64,000 bases of DNA. It comes from Planctomycetota bacterium (GTDB lineage: Bacteria; Planctomycetota; UBA1135; GCA-002686595). The position numbers and the translations under genes are program-made. The DNA is taken from positions 372,001 to 436,000 of the forward strand of contig JADJLZ010000001.1 in NCBI GenBank assembly GCA_016709875.1, written 5' to 3'. The notes beneath the pieces are model-generated. The model was not told the DNA's origin. It saw only the letters and a list, made by a program, of their open reading frames with translations, and searched no databases. Of this stretch, positions 11,764 through 21,906 are shown piece by piece; the stretch's first letter is position 1; the number at the start of each line of letters is the position of its first letter.

Positions 11764-14700
11764 ACGTCCAGGAACGCGGCGCGGGCTTCTTCGCGGCGCT
11801 CGTGCGCCGGCCGGTGATGCTGCTGACGGTGTGCCTGACGCTGGTGCTGATCGGCCTCCTGGCCTGGTCGCGCATCCCGATCCAGATGATGCCCGACGGC
11901 ATCGTCGAGCCGGGCCTGCAGATCTGGGTGCAGAACCTCGGCGCCAGCGCGCCCGAGAACGAGGAACAGGTCGCGCGCGTGCTCGAGGAGGAGCTGCGCA
12001 CGCTCTCGGGCGTCGAGGACATCGACGCGCGCGCGCGCAACGACTCGGTCTCGATGGAAGTCGGCTTCCGCGCCGACATGGACATGAACCTCGCCAAGGC
12101 CGAGGTGCGCGACCGCGTCGAGCGCGCGCGCGCGAAACTGCCGAAGACGGTCTCGCAGATCGGCATCTGGTCCTGGAACCAGAGTGACATGCCCGCGATG
12201 TTCTTCGCGCTGATGCACCCGGGCGATTCGGCGCGCACGGACTTCCTGGTGCAGGAGGTGATCCAGCGCCGCCTCGAGGCCGTCGACGGCGTGGGCAAGG
12301 TCGAGGTCTGGGGCCTGCTCGACGATTCGCGCCGCATCCTGCTCGACGAGCAGAAGGTGAAGGCTGCGCGCCTGGACCTCGGCGCGCTGATCACGCGCCT
12401 GCAGGCCGACAACTTCGCCTTGCCGATGGGCGAACTGGAAGACGGCGGCCGGCGCATCATGCTGCGCGCCGACATGCGCTTCCGCTCGAGCGCGGAGATC
12501 GAGCAGTACCCGATCGGCAAGGGCCTCTCGATCGGCGACATCGGGCACGTCGAGGACGTCAAGACGGTGCGCAACGCGCTCTTCCGCATCGACGGGCGCT
12601 TCGCCTACTTCGGCGAGATCCGCAAGGACGGCCAGGCCAACGTGGTCGAGACCTGCAAGCGGCTCAAGCTCGCGCTCGCGGACCTCGAAAAGGATCCGCA
12701 GCTGCGTGGCGAGTTCCAGTTCCTGCCGGTTTTCGACCAGGGCGAGTTCATCGAGACCTCGCTGCACCAGCTGATGCAGACGGCGCTCGAGGGCGGCCTG
12801 CTCTCGATCCTGATCCTGTTCGTCTTCCTCTGGCGCGTGCGGCTCACGCTGATGGTCGCCATGGCGATCCCGCTGAGCGTGATCTTCGCCATCGCCTGGC
12901 TCTTCTTCCGTGGCGGGAGCTTCAACATCCTGACCATGACCGGCGTCACGCTCGCGATGGGCATGCTGGTCGACAACGCGATCGTCGTGATCGAGAACAT
13001 CACGCGCCTGCGCGCGGAGGGCTCGAGCGCGCGCGACGCCGTCGTGCGCGGCGCGAGCGACGTAGCCCTGGCGGTGGCGCTCTCGACGCTCACCACCGTG
13101 GTCGTGTTCATGCCGATGATCTTCATGACGGAGAACCCGATCCTGCGCCTGATGTTCGGCGAGCTCGGGATCCCGCTGTGCATCTCGCTCGGCTTCAGTC
13201 TGGTCGTGAGCCTGGTCTTCCTGCCGGTCGCGGCCGAGCGCCTGCTGGGCGAGCGCCCGCGCTGGCTGCAGCGCGTGGCGGACCGCATGCGGCCGCTGGG
13301 TGAACTGCCGGCGCGCACGCTGGGTTTCGCGCTCGGAATCGTGCAGCGCGCGCTGCTCGTGCTGCTGGCCCTGCTGCACAAGCTCGAGCGCGCGGCGCTG
13401 CTCGTGCTCGCGCCGCTGCGCTGGCCGCTCGCGCTGGGCCTTCTCGCGCTGGCCTTCTGGGTCGCGCGGCCGCTCGCGGGCCTCGCATCGAGCCTGGGCG
13501 TGCCGGCGACGCTCGCCGACGACGGCTCGCTGGGCGTCGCGAAGATGCTGCCGGTCGTGTACGGCCTGGCCGCGCTCACGGGCGCACTCGTGCTCGTCTT
13601 CGGCCTGCCGCGCTGGCGCGCGCGGCCCACGCTCGCTCCGGGCATCGCGCCCGTCGCGAGCGGCGAAGCGCCGGTGCGCAGCATCGTCGAGGGCATCGTG
13701 CGCGCGAACGGCTGGCTGACTGCCTGGACCATCCGCCACCGCCTCGCGGCGGCTGTGCTCTCGATCCTGGTCGTGCTCTCGGGCATCTATCCGCTGACGA
13801 ACATGACCGTCGCGGCCTTCGGCCAGGACCAGGCCAAGACGCGCCTGTCCTTCAACGTGCAACTCGAGGACAACTTCACGCTGGCGCAGGCGAGCGAGGA
13901 GATGGAGCGCTACGAGAAGCTGCTCGAGCCGCGCCGTGCGCAGTACGGCTTCGACCACCTCGCCGCGCGCTTCAGCCGCACCGGCGGCCAGATCCGGCTC
14001 TTCTTCGACCACGCGCAGAAGGAGCAGCACCTGAACGAGATCACGGCCGAGCTGCACCGCGACCTGCCGCGCTTTCCTGGCCACAAGCTGCGCTTCACCG
14101 ACGACGAGTCCGGTTCGCGCGCGCCGCAGAAGGCCGAGATCGCTTTCTCGATCCAGGGCGCCGATTCCGACGAACTCGCGCGTCTGGCTCCGCAGGCGGT
14201 CGAACTCCTGCGCGGGGTCAACGGCCTGGGCACGGTCGCAGCGCCCGAGGACGGCGACCGGCGCCAGGTGCAGCTCTCGATCGATTCCGATGTCGCGCAG
14301 CGCCTGGGCGTCAACGCGCGCACCGCGCTCGAGAACGTCTCCTGGGCGCTGGCGGGCTTCCAGCTGCCGCCCTTCCAGGAGCCCGGCCGCGAGTTGCCGC
14401 TGATCATCGAGTACGACAGCGCGCAGGTTGCCGGACTCGACACGCTGCGCGACATGCAGGTGTTCAATGGCAGCAGCATGGTGCCGCTGGCCTCCTTCAC
14501 GCGCATGGGCTTTGCAGCCGGCCAGCAGACGATCTACCGCCACAATGGCCAGGCGACGATCGAGTTGCGCGCCAAGATCACGAATCCGGCTCAAGTCGCA
14601 GGAGCTCTACGCCGCGGGCCTGCGCGCGTTGCAGGGCCTCGAGTTGCCGCGCGGCTACTCGATCGCCAGCGAGGATTCGCTGATGCAGCGCCAGTCGGAG

Positions 14701-15291
14701 GAGATGGGCACGCTCAAGGCAGCGCTCCTGCTCGCCTTCGTGCTGGTCTTCATCGTGATGGCGATCACCTTCGAGTCGATCTTCCTGCCCTTCGCGATCA
14801 TCTGCACCGTCCCGCTCTACGCGGGTGTGGGCGCCTACTGGACGCTGTACCTGACCGGCACGGCGATGGATTCGGTCGGCTGGATCGGGATCATCATCCT
14901 CGTCGGCGTGGCGGTGAACAACGGCATCGTGCTGATCGACCGCATCCAGCAGTTGCGCCGCGAAGGCTGGGAACGCGGCGCCGCGATCATCGAGGGCGCG
15001 AAGAACCGCGTGCGGCCGATCCTGATGACGACGCTGACCTCGGTGCTGGGTCTGATCCCGCTCGCGATCAGCGAACCGCCGGGAGAGAGCATCGACTACC
15101 GCGCGCTCGCGACCTGCATCGCCGGCGGGCTCGCCTTCTCGACCGTGCTCACCTTGTGGGTGCTGCCGCTGATGTACACGCTGCTCGACGACCTGTGGCT
15201 GGCGCTGCTCGCCCACCTGCGCTGGGCCCTGCGCCGCCCCTCGCCCGTGGTGCAGGAGAGCGGGGCTGGACTGGCGCGCGAAGGCCGCTAG
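11760..15291 (+). pseudogene. RND-family efflux transporter permease (second copy), frameshifted
   Basis: This second RND permease follows the first with an ATGA overlap. The first reading frame encodes residues from MNVQERGAGFF through about position 14590, including TM1 and GMLVDNAIVVIENITRL. The matching continuation (SQELYAAGLRALQGLELP, then LLLAFVLVFIVMAITF and VNNGIVLIDRIQQLRR) lies in the next frame up to the stop at 15291. One extra base near 14580-14600 explains the shift. Removing it restores a normal-length protein of about 1176 aa. Both halves look fully conserved, so this is either a very recent mutation or a consensus error. If real, the truncated product would lack the last five transmembrane helices. 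A central linker rich in Ala/Leu (about residues 500-650) is unusually long. Confidence 0.85.
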
Positions 15292-15364
15292 AATCCTTCG
15301 CCCGCACTTCGTCAGGCACCCACTCACCCTCGCGGGCCAGCCCCCGCTCCTTGCCAACACGGCC

Positions 15365-15838
15365 ATGTCCATCGATCGCAGATCGAAAAACGGAGTTCGC
15401 ACGCGCCCCGTGCGCGCGCGCATCGGAGTGGTCGTGTCGAGCTACCACGGCGCCATCACCGGCGCGATGCTCGAGAGCGCGCTCGAGGAGCTCGGCCGCG
15501 CGGGCACCGTCGCCACGCGCCTGGTGCAGGCCCCGGGTGTATTCGAGATCCCGCTGCTCGCGCGCGAGCTCGCGCGGCGCAAGGACATCGACGCCGTGCT
15601 GTGCTTCGGCCTGGTCCTGCGCGGCGAGACCACGCACGACCACTGGGTCGCGCACGGCGCGGTCAGCGGTCTGATGCAGGCGACCCTGGAGACCGGCAAG
15701 CCGCTGGCGCTGGGCATCCTGACCTGCGCCAAGCTTTCCCAGGCGCGTGCGCGCGCGAAGAACAAGGGCGTCGAAGTCGCGCGCGCCGCCCTGGAATCGC
15801 TCGCGGCCCTGCGCCTGATCCGGAAGACACGTCCATGA
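15365..15838 (+). CDS. ribH: 6,7-dimethyl-8-ribityllumazine synthase
   Basis: RibH condenses 5-amino-6-ribitylamino-uracil with 3,4-dihydroxy-2-butanone 4-phosphate in the penultimate step of riboflavin synthesis. The 157-aa product has the family size and its landmarks: the substrate-binding SSYHGAIT (25-32), GVFEIPLLARELA (58-70), and the LVLRGETTHDHWV segment holding the catalytic His91. GILTC precedes the C-terminal helix. The stop overlaps the nusB start (ATGA), the common ribH-nusB pairing. The first 17 residues are basic and longer than usual, so the ATG at 15365 is the likely but not the only possible start. No other riboflavin genes are present. Confidence 0.95.
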   Translation: MSIDRRSKNGVRTRPVRARIGVVVSSYHGAITGAMLESALEELGRAGTVATRLVQAPGVFEIPLLARELARRKDIDAVLCFGLVLRGETTHDHWVAHGAVSGLMQATLETGKPLALGILTCAKLSQARARAKNKGVEVARAALESLAALRLIRKTRP

Positions 15839-16359
15839 AGAAACGCACCCGGGCCCGCGAGCTGACGCTGCAGTTCCTCTACCAGCTCGACCTGCGCGGC
15901 GACGAACTCTTCGCCGAGAGCGACGCGTGGTTGCGCACCGAGGAGCGCGACGTCGAGACGCTGCGCTTTGCGACGCGCCTGGTCGAGGGCGTGTGGGAGA
16001 ACTGGGAGGAGATCGAGCGCACGATCCAGGCCGTCGCGCAGAACTGGAACATCGCGCGCATGGCGGTGATCGACCGCAACGTGCTGCGCCTGGGGACCTA
16101 CGAGCTGCTGCACTGCCCGGACATCCCGCCCAAGGTCGCGGTCAACGAGGCGATCGAGCTCGGCAAGCGCTTCTCGACTGCCAACTCGGGCGCGTTCATC
16201 AACGGCATCCTCGACAAGATCATGAACCGCAAGCCCGCGCTGAAGCCCGAAGAGGCCGAGCGCGACGTGCTGATCGCGCGCGAGGCGCCGCAGCCCGAGG
16301 GCGAAGCCGAGGAACTCTCCGAGGGCGACGAACGGCCGGAGGCGGCGCCGCGCGCCTAG
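15835..16359 (+). CDS. nusB: Transcription antitermination factor NusB
   Basis: NusB binds boxA RNA together with NusE (S10) in rRNA antitermination complexes. The 174-aa protein has the arginine-rich RNA-binding N-terminus (MKKRTRARELTLQFLYQLDL), the helical core, and the conserved late motif VAVNEAIELGKRFSTANSGAFINGILDKI. The ATG at 15835 overlaps the ribH stop and fits the family N-terminus exactly. The last 35 or so residues (from about 140) form an acidic Glu/Pro/Ala tail that is not part of the usual NusB fold. It is followed after 22 bp by ftsY. Confidence 0.95.
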   Translation: MKKRTRARELTLQFLYQLDLRGDELFAESDAWLRTEERDVETLRFATRLVEGVWENWEEIERTIQAVAQNWNIARMAVIDRNVLRLGTYELLHCPDIPPKVAVNEAIELGKRFSTANSGAFINGILDKIMNRKPALKPEEAERDVLIAREAPQPEGEAEELSEGDERPEAAPRA

Positions 16360-16381
16360 GGCGCGAGGGAGGCTCGACAGC

Positions 16382-17296
16382 GTGGGACTCCTCGACCGGC
16401 TCAAGCAACGACTTACGCGCACGCGCAGCGCGATCTCCGACGGCATCAGCGGGCTCTTCCGCGGCGGTCGCCAGATCGACGAGCAGCTGCTCGGCGAGCT
16501 CGAGGAGCTGCTCTACACCTCGGATCTGGGGCCGCTCGCCGCAACGCTCGTCGCCGAGCTCGCGCGCGAACACAAGCGCGGCGAGATCAAGGGCGAGGAG
16601 GACGTGCGCGCGCGCCTGCGCCAGATGCTGCTCGAGCGCGTCGCGCAGGACACGGCCGAGATCCGCTTCGAGCACAAGCCGACCGTGATCCTGGTCGTGG
16701 GCGTCAATGGCTCGGGCAAGACGACCTCGATCGCCAAGCTCGCACACCGTTTCCGCCAGCAGGGCCGCAGCGTGCTGCTCGGCGCGGGCGACACGTTCCG
16801 CGCCGCGGCGGCCGACCAGCTCGAGATCTGGGCCAGCCGCAACGGCGCCTCGATCGTGCGCGGCAAGCCCGGCAGCGATCCCGCCGCGGTGGCCTTCGAC
16901 GCGCTCGAACAGGGCATCGCGCGCGGCGTCGACGTGATCCTGATCGACACCGCGGGCCGGCTGCACACGCAGAAGAAGCTCATGGACGAGCTCGGGAAGC
17001 TGCGGCGCGTGATCGAGCGCCGCCTGCCGGGCGCACCGCACGAGACCTGGCTCGTGCTCGACGGCACCAACGGCCAGAACGCGATCCAGCAGGCCAAGCT
17101 CTTCACCTCCGCCGTCGCCGTGACCGGCCTGATCGTCGCCAAGCTCGACGGCACGGCGCGCGGCGGCGCGCTGCTGGGCATCAAGCAGGCGCTCGGGTTG
17201 CCCGTGCGCTACATCGGCACCGGCGAGCAGCTCGAACTGCTCGAGGTCTTCGAGCCCGAGGCCTTCGTGAGCGCGCTGCTCGAGCCCGCATCGTGA
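16382..17296 (+). CDS. ftsY: Signal recognition particle receptor FtsY
   Basis: FtsY is the SRP-GTPase receptor that docks SRP-ribosome complexes at the membrane. The 304-aa product starts at GTG 16382 and lacks the long acidic A domain. It has a short amphipathic N-terminus, the N-domain bundle (about 30-95), and the G domain. G-domain motifs are the P-loop GVNGSGKTT (107-115), DTFRAAAADQLEIW (137-150), DTAGR (189-193) and AKLDGTARGG, and the closing GTGEQLELLEVFEP is typical. The stop overlaps the next gene by 4 bp, so it is probably co-transcribed with the membrane protein downstream. Confidence 0.96.
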   Translation: MGLLDRLKQRLTRTRSAISDGISGLFRGGRQIDEQLLGELEELLYTSDLGPLAATLVAELAREHKRGEIKGEEDVRARLRQMLLERVAQDTAEIRFEHKPTVILVVGVNGSGKTTSIAKLAHRFRQQGRSVLLGAGDTFRAAAADQLEIWASRNGASIVRGKPGSDPAAVAFDALEQGIARGVDVILIDTAGRLHTQKKLMDELGKLRRVIERRLPGAPHETWLVLDGTNGQNAIQQAKLFTSAVAVTGLIVAKLDGTARGGALLGIKQALGLPVRYIGTGEQLELLEVFEPEAFVSALLEPAS

Positions 17297-19447
17297 AGCA
17301 GGAGCACGAGCCCGCGAGCCCGATCGAGGCGCTCTGCGCGCTCGCCTGCCTGCTGCCCGCGCTCGTGTGCGCCTGGCCCGGCCCCGGCGCGCTGCTGCGC
17401 TCGGATCCCTGGCCGCAGTACGCCGGCGCGGGGCTCGAACTGCTGCTCGCGCTGCCCGCGCTCGCGCTCGCCATCGCGGGCGGCACCTTCCGCGGCGTGA
17501 AGTTGCTGACCCTCTTCCTCGTCCCGCTGCTGGTGCAGGTGGGCTGGATCTCCTTCGGCTCCCCCAGCGACACGCTCGACGCCTCGCGTGCGCTGTTCGT
17601 CATGCTCGCGGGCCTGGCGCTGCTCGTCGCAGGCTCGAGCCTGCGCGCGGGCGGCAGGCGCATCCTCGCGCGCGGGCTGGTGGTCGTCGCGCTCGCGCTG
17701 CTCCTGCCCGCGCTGCTCGATGGCGCGCGCGGCAACACAGGCGCGCTGGGCAACACGGGCAGCATCTCGCAGTCGGCGCTCCCGGGTGCGGCGGTGGGAG
17801 CGCTGCTCTTCGTCTACGACCGCGGCGCGTGGCGCGCGCTGGGCGCGCTCGCCGTGTGCGCTTTCGTCGGCTACGTCGGCCGCGTGCCGGTGCTCGCGGG
17901 CGCGGTGGTGCTGGCGCTCGTGCTGCTCGCCGCCGCACTGCGCGCGCGCAACCTGCGCCTCTGCGCGGGCGCGCTGCTCGCCCTGTTGGCCTTCGCACAC
18001 CCCTGGCGCGCCCCGCAAGCCCCCGCCGCTCCCGCACCCTCGGGTCTGCACGTGGCCGCGGCGGGCGACACGGGCGGCTTGGCCGTGCGCACGAAGATCC
18101 TCGCCCGCACGCTGCGCCTCGTGCAGGCGAACCTCGTCTTCGGCGTCGGCCCGGGCCAGTTCGCGGCGCGCTTCCCGCCCTACCGCGATCCCGCGGAGAT
18201 CGAAATCTCGACGCACCAGCGGCGCCTGGACACCGAGACCGAGGTCGAGCACCCGCACGACGACTGGATCCTGCCGCTCGTCGAGAGCGGCCTGGTCGCG
18301 GGCTTGTGCTGGATCGCGTTCCTCATCGCGGCAGGCTGGATGGCGCTGCGGCGCCTGGCGACACCCGAGCCGCTCGCCGCCGCGGCGCTCGCACTGCTCG
18401 GCAACGCCGCGGCCCACGGCGTGCTGACCTTCGATGCCGTCTCGTCGTCGCTGGCCTTTGCGACGATCGGCGCGCTGCTCGCACGCGAGGAACGGCCCAG
18501 CGTGGGCTGGTCGCGGCGTTTCCTGCCGCTCGCGGCGCTGGCCTTGTGCTTGGTCCAGCTCCCGCGCGCCTGGGCGCTCGTGCGCCACGGCCAGGCGCTC
18601 TCCGACCTGGAGTTCGCTGGATCTGGCCTCGGGAACACTCGAGCGCGGGATCGACCGCGCACTCGAGGCCTGTCCTGATTCGGTGGCCGCGCGTTCGCTG
18701 CGCGCGCGCTACGCGCCGGCGCTGCAGCGCGATCCCGAGCTCGCGCGCGCGACCTGGGAGCAGGTGCTCGCGCTGCGGCCCAACCGTTTCGAGGCCTGGA
18801 TGCAACTGGGGACGCTCGCGGCGCGCGCGGGACACCGGCAAGAGGCGCTCTCGGACTTCACGCAGGCAGCGGGACTCGACCCGAGCCATCCCGGCCTGCT
18901 CGAGAACCTCGTGACGCTCTTCGGCGAACTCGGCCAGACGCCGCTCGCGCTCTCCGCGCTGGCCGAACTGCAGTCGACGCACCCCCAGTCCGCGCAATGG
19001 ATCGCCCAGCGCGGCGCACTCGCCTCGCTCGCCGGCTACGAAGAGTCTGCGCGCGCCTTGTTCGAGCGCAGCGGCGTGTTCACGCTGCCCGAGCTGCCCG
19101 GCGTGTGCTTCGCGCGCGCCAAGGAGGAGCGCCAGCAGGGCGAGAAGCTGCTCGCCGACTGCCTCGAGAGCGCGGCGCAGCGCGGCTACGCGCGCGAGCA
19201 CGCTGCCGCGGGGGACTGGACCGCTGCCGCGCGCAGCTACCGCCAGGAGCTGCACGTCTCGGCCGAGTACCTCGCGGGCGGCGCGCGTCCGGTTCGGCTC
19301 GAACTCGCCGCGGCACTCGCGCAGGACGGCAAGACCGAGGAAGCGCGCAGCGAACTCGACGGGCTCGAGCCCACACGCGACGAGTTCGCGCGGCTGCCGG
19401 AGTGGGCGCACGGAAAGCTCGAGCCGCTGCTCGAAACGCCGCGCTAG
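17293..19447 (+). pseudogene. O-antigen ligase-like membrane protein with C-terminal TPR region, frameshifted
   Basis: The first frame (from 17293) encodes about 440 residues with roughly ten hydrophobic helices. Between helices is a loop with GVGPGQFAARFPPYRD and HPHDDWILPLVESGL, the layout of the Wzy_C/O-antigen ligase family, which polymerises or attaches surface polysaccharide at the periplasmic face. The frame is lost near 18617. The next frame continues without a gap (LDLASGTLERGIDRALEACPD) into a tetratricopeptide region (WMQLGTLAARAGHRQEALSDF) ending at 19447. One surplus base at about 18610-18625 accounts for this. Ligase-plus-TPR is a known family architecture, so I read this as one gene of about 717 aa. 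It overlaps the ftsY stop by 4 bp. The mutation may be a sequencing error. Confidence 0.75.
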
Positions 19448-19456
19448 GATGGGTGC

Positions 19457-19846
19457 GTGACCTCTCCCGGGCTCTCGCGCCGCGCCGGCAACCTCGTCTT
19501 CGGCGGACACCTCGTGCTCGCGCTGGAGATGGCTTTCTGGCGCACCTTCGAGTCGCTGCCGGGCTGGTCCGCGCGCGACGGCGGGAGCTTCACCTCGAGC
19601 GACGCGGGCCGCCTCCTGGCACTCGCCACGCTCGTCGCGGGCGGTCTCGCCGCACTCGCGGTCGTGCTCACCACGCTGCGCCGCTGGCGTGACGCGCGCG
19701 TCCTGCTGCTCTTCGTCTTGATGCTCGCGGCCTTCGTCCTGCACGAGAACGTGGACGTGCTCGATCTCGTCTACGCCGGCAGCGCGATCGCCTTCGCCGC
19801 CTGGTGGTGGCGCGTCGAGCGTCCCGCACTTCAGCCGCGCGCGTAG
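19457..19846 (+). CDS. Small membrane protein, function unknown
   Basis: This 129-aa protein has about three to four hydrophobic segments (LVFGGHLVLALEMAFW; LLALATLVAGGLAALAVVL; VLLLFVLMLAAFVL; VYAGSAIAFAAWWW). It begins at a GTG 9 bp after the ligase-TPR gene and is probably in the same transcript. Its last 16 bp overlap the 3' end of the convergent gene on the other strand. I recognise no family. Confidence 0.6.
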   Translation: MTSPGLSRRAGNLVFGGHLVLALEMAFWRTFESLPGWSARDGGSFTSSDAGRLLALATLVAGGLAALAVVLTTLRRWRDARVLLLFVLMLAAFVLHENVDVLDLVYAGSAIAFAAWWWRVERPALQPRA

Positions 19847-21009
19847 AACCAGACAGCCTGCGCCGCGCTGCACAGCGCCGCGGCCAGCGCCGTGCGCGCG
19901 GCGGCGCTGCGCAGCAGGCCGGCGCACAAGAGACCGGCGAGCACGAACGCGAGCAGCCCGAACGAGAAAGCGGGTGCCTGCGGCAGCACCAGCCGGTCGA
20001 TCACGCGCACTCCCGTGCGCTCTCCGTTCTTGCCGAAGAGCTCGAGCTCGACGCGCCAGCCGCGCTCGGCGAGCCGCGCGAGCCGCACCGGCGCGTGCGT
20101 GAAGCGCGCGCCCGCGGGCAACGCCTCGCGCCGCATCGGCCACTCGACGCGCCGACCGTCGTCCTCGCCGACGCAGGCCAGCACCACGCTTGCGACCGGC
20201 ACGCGCGCGTCGACTTCGACCGCGTAGGCGAGCGTCCCGGGCAGCGCGGGCAGGCGCTGCCACTGCACCCATTCGTCGTGCGTGTCGAGCGGCTCGCCGC
20301 CGCCCGCGCCGGGCGGAGCCGCGAGCCCGCTCCAGGCCAGCGCCGCGAGCAGCGCGAAGACCGCTGCACCCAGGGTGCGCGCGGCGCGCGGCGCGGATTC
20401 GAGCGCGTCGCCCGCGCACAGCGCGAGCGCGAGCGCTCCGACCGGCGCGGTAAGCGCACAGCCCGCGGGGTAGCGCAGTGCGAGCAGCGTGGCGACGAGC
20501 GCCGCGAGTTGCACGAGGCCGCGCCGGCGCAGGACGCCCGCCGCGCTGGCGCAGCCCGCGAGCGCGAAGACCCACACCGGCGCCGCGACGAAGACCGTGA
20601 ACCAGCCCGAGGCCTGTCCGTCCGGTGCGCTGCTGCGCGCGCTCCAAAAGCACGCGCCGCTCGCGAAGAGGATTCCGAGCGCGCCCGCCCAGCGCGGCCC
20701 TTGCGCCGGCGGGTTCGTGCGCCGCCAGGCCAGGAGCAGCGCCAGGGTCGCCATCCCGGTCCCGATTTCTGCAAAGCTCGCGTACGAAGCGTGGTCGCCG
20801 CGTGGCCCGATCCAGGCGAGCGCGGCCGAGCCCGCGTAGCCCGCGGCGACGAAGGCGCCCGTCGCGGCAGCCAGCCCCAACGCGCGCGCACACACAAACG
20901 CGCCGATTCCACCCAGCGCGAGCCGTGCCTCGGGCCAGGGGAGCAGGGCCGAGCCGAGTGCGAGTGCACACCCGGCGGCGACGAGGGACCAGCGCGCACG
21001 GCTCTGCAT
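19831..21009 (-). CDS. Multi-pass membrane protein, function unknown
   Basis: The 392-aa product has about eight hydrophobic helices in its first 230 residues, many Ala/Leu-rich. A soluble stretch follows (about 235-340, including GGGEPLDTHDEWVQWQRLP and several charged beta-like segments), then one or two C-terminal helices (FSFGLLAFVLAGLLCAGLL). The soluble part probably faces the periplasm. The ATG at 21009 (MQSRARWSLVAAG) gives a basic start before the first helix. It is convergent with the preceding small membrane gene and divergent from the response regulator. I recognise no family. Confidence 0.65.
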   Translation of the reverse strand: MQSRARWSLVAAGCALALGSALLPWPEARLALGGIGAFVCARALGLAAATGAFVAAGYAGSAALAWIGPRGDHASYASFAEIGTGMATLALLLAWRRTNPPAQGPRWAGALGILFASGACFWSARSSAPDGQASGWFTVFVAAPVWVFALAGCASAAGVLRRRGLVQLAALVATLLALRYPAGCALTAPVGALALALCAGDALESAPRAARTLGAAVFALLAALAWSGLAAPPGAGGGEPLDTHDEWVQWQRLPALPGTLAYAVEVDARVPVASVVLACVGEDDGRRVEWPMRREALPAGARFTHAPVRLARLAERGWRVELELFGKNGERTGVRVIDRLVLPQAPAFSFGLLAFVLAGLLCAGLLRSAAARTALAAALCSAAQAVWFYARG

Positions 21010-21177
21010 CGGCGCGCGATGGTCGCACGCGCGGCGGCCGGGGAGCTAGAATCGTGTCCTCGCCTTTTACGAGATCCTGCCTGACCGGCTCGGGGATGCG
21101 GAGCGTACGCGCGCCGGCGCGCGAACACTCCGGCCGGGAGCGCGCCTTCCCTTCTCCCCCGGCCTCCAAGAGGCGCC

Positions 21178-21906
21178 ATGAACCAGCTCTCCCCCACGAT
21201 GAATCCTGCCCAACCGAAGACCCATCGCATCCTGGTCGTGGAAGACGAGGAGAGCATCGCTCTGGGCGTGCGCGACGCGCTGCAGCACGCCGGCTTCCAG
21301 GCCGACGTGGTGCACGACGGCCTGCGCGCGCTCGAACGCATCCGCGCCGAGCAGCCCGATCTCGTCGTGCTCGACCTGATGCTGCCCGGCATGACCGGCC
21401 TGGACATCCTGGCCACGCTGCGCAAGGAGAAGCGCATGCTGCGCGTCGTGATCCTGACCGCGATGACGAGCGAGAACGACCTCGTGCGCGGTTTCGAACT
21501 GGGCGCCGACGACTACATGAAGAAGCCCTTCTCGCCGCGCGAGCTCGTCGCACGCGTCGAGGCGCAGTTCCGCCACAAGGCCGTCGACGAGGGCCGGCCG
21601 GTCGAGCTCGACCTGCCCGGCGGCATCAAGGTCGACCTCTCGCGCCTCGAGGTGCACCGCGACGGCCAGGTGCTGCCGCTCACCCCGCGCGAGGGCGACA
21701 TCCTTGCCTACCTGATCAAGAACCACCACCGCGTCGTGACGCGTGACGACCTGCTGCTCGACGTCTGGCACTACAAGAGCGCCAACGTCGAGACGCGCAC
21801 GGTCGACATCCACATCGTCGGGCTGCGCCGCAAGGTCGAGCCGAATGCCGCCGAGCCCACGCTGATCCAGACCGTGCGTGGCAAGGGCTACCGTTGGTAC
21901 AGCTAG
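21178..21906 (+). CDS. OmpR/PhoB-family response regulator
   Basis: This is a DNA-binding response regulator of 242 aa. The receiver domain (about 17-130) has the acidic pocket VVEDEES, the phospho-acceptor Asp66 in DLVVLDLMLPG, Thr94 in VILTAM and Lys116 in DDYMKKPFSP. The C-terminal winged helix (about 145-240) has LTPREGDILAYLIKN, VVTRDDLLLDVW and the end TVRGKGYRWYS. The ATG at 21178 follows an AAGAGG element at ribosome-binding distance. The sensor kinase gene overlaps its 3' end by 13 bp, so the two form a two-component pair. The 168 bp upstream would hold the promoter. Confidence 0.95.
   Translation: MNQLSPTMNPAQPKTHRILVVEDEESIALGVRDALQHAGFQADVVHDGLRALERIRAEQPDLVVLDLMLPGMTGLDILATLRKEKRMLRVVILTAMTSENDLVRGFELGADDYMKKPFSPRELVARVEAQFRHKAVDEGRPVELDLPGGIKVDLSRLEVHRDGQVLPLTPREGDILAYLIKNHHRVVTRDDLLLDVWHYKSANVETRTVDIHIVGLRRKVEPNAAEPTLIQTVRGKGYRWYS

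Noticed and set aside
14428..15291. A separate 287-aa transporter gene
   Set aside because: It is the in-frame C-terminal half of the second RND permease; its first 50 residues are out-of-frame noise before SQELYAAG.
18434..19447. A stand-alone TPR protein gene
   Set aside because: Its first ~60 residues overlap the ligase in a wrong frame. The TPR part joins the ligase without a gap once one base is removed.
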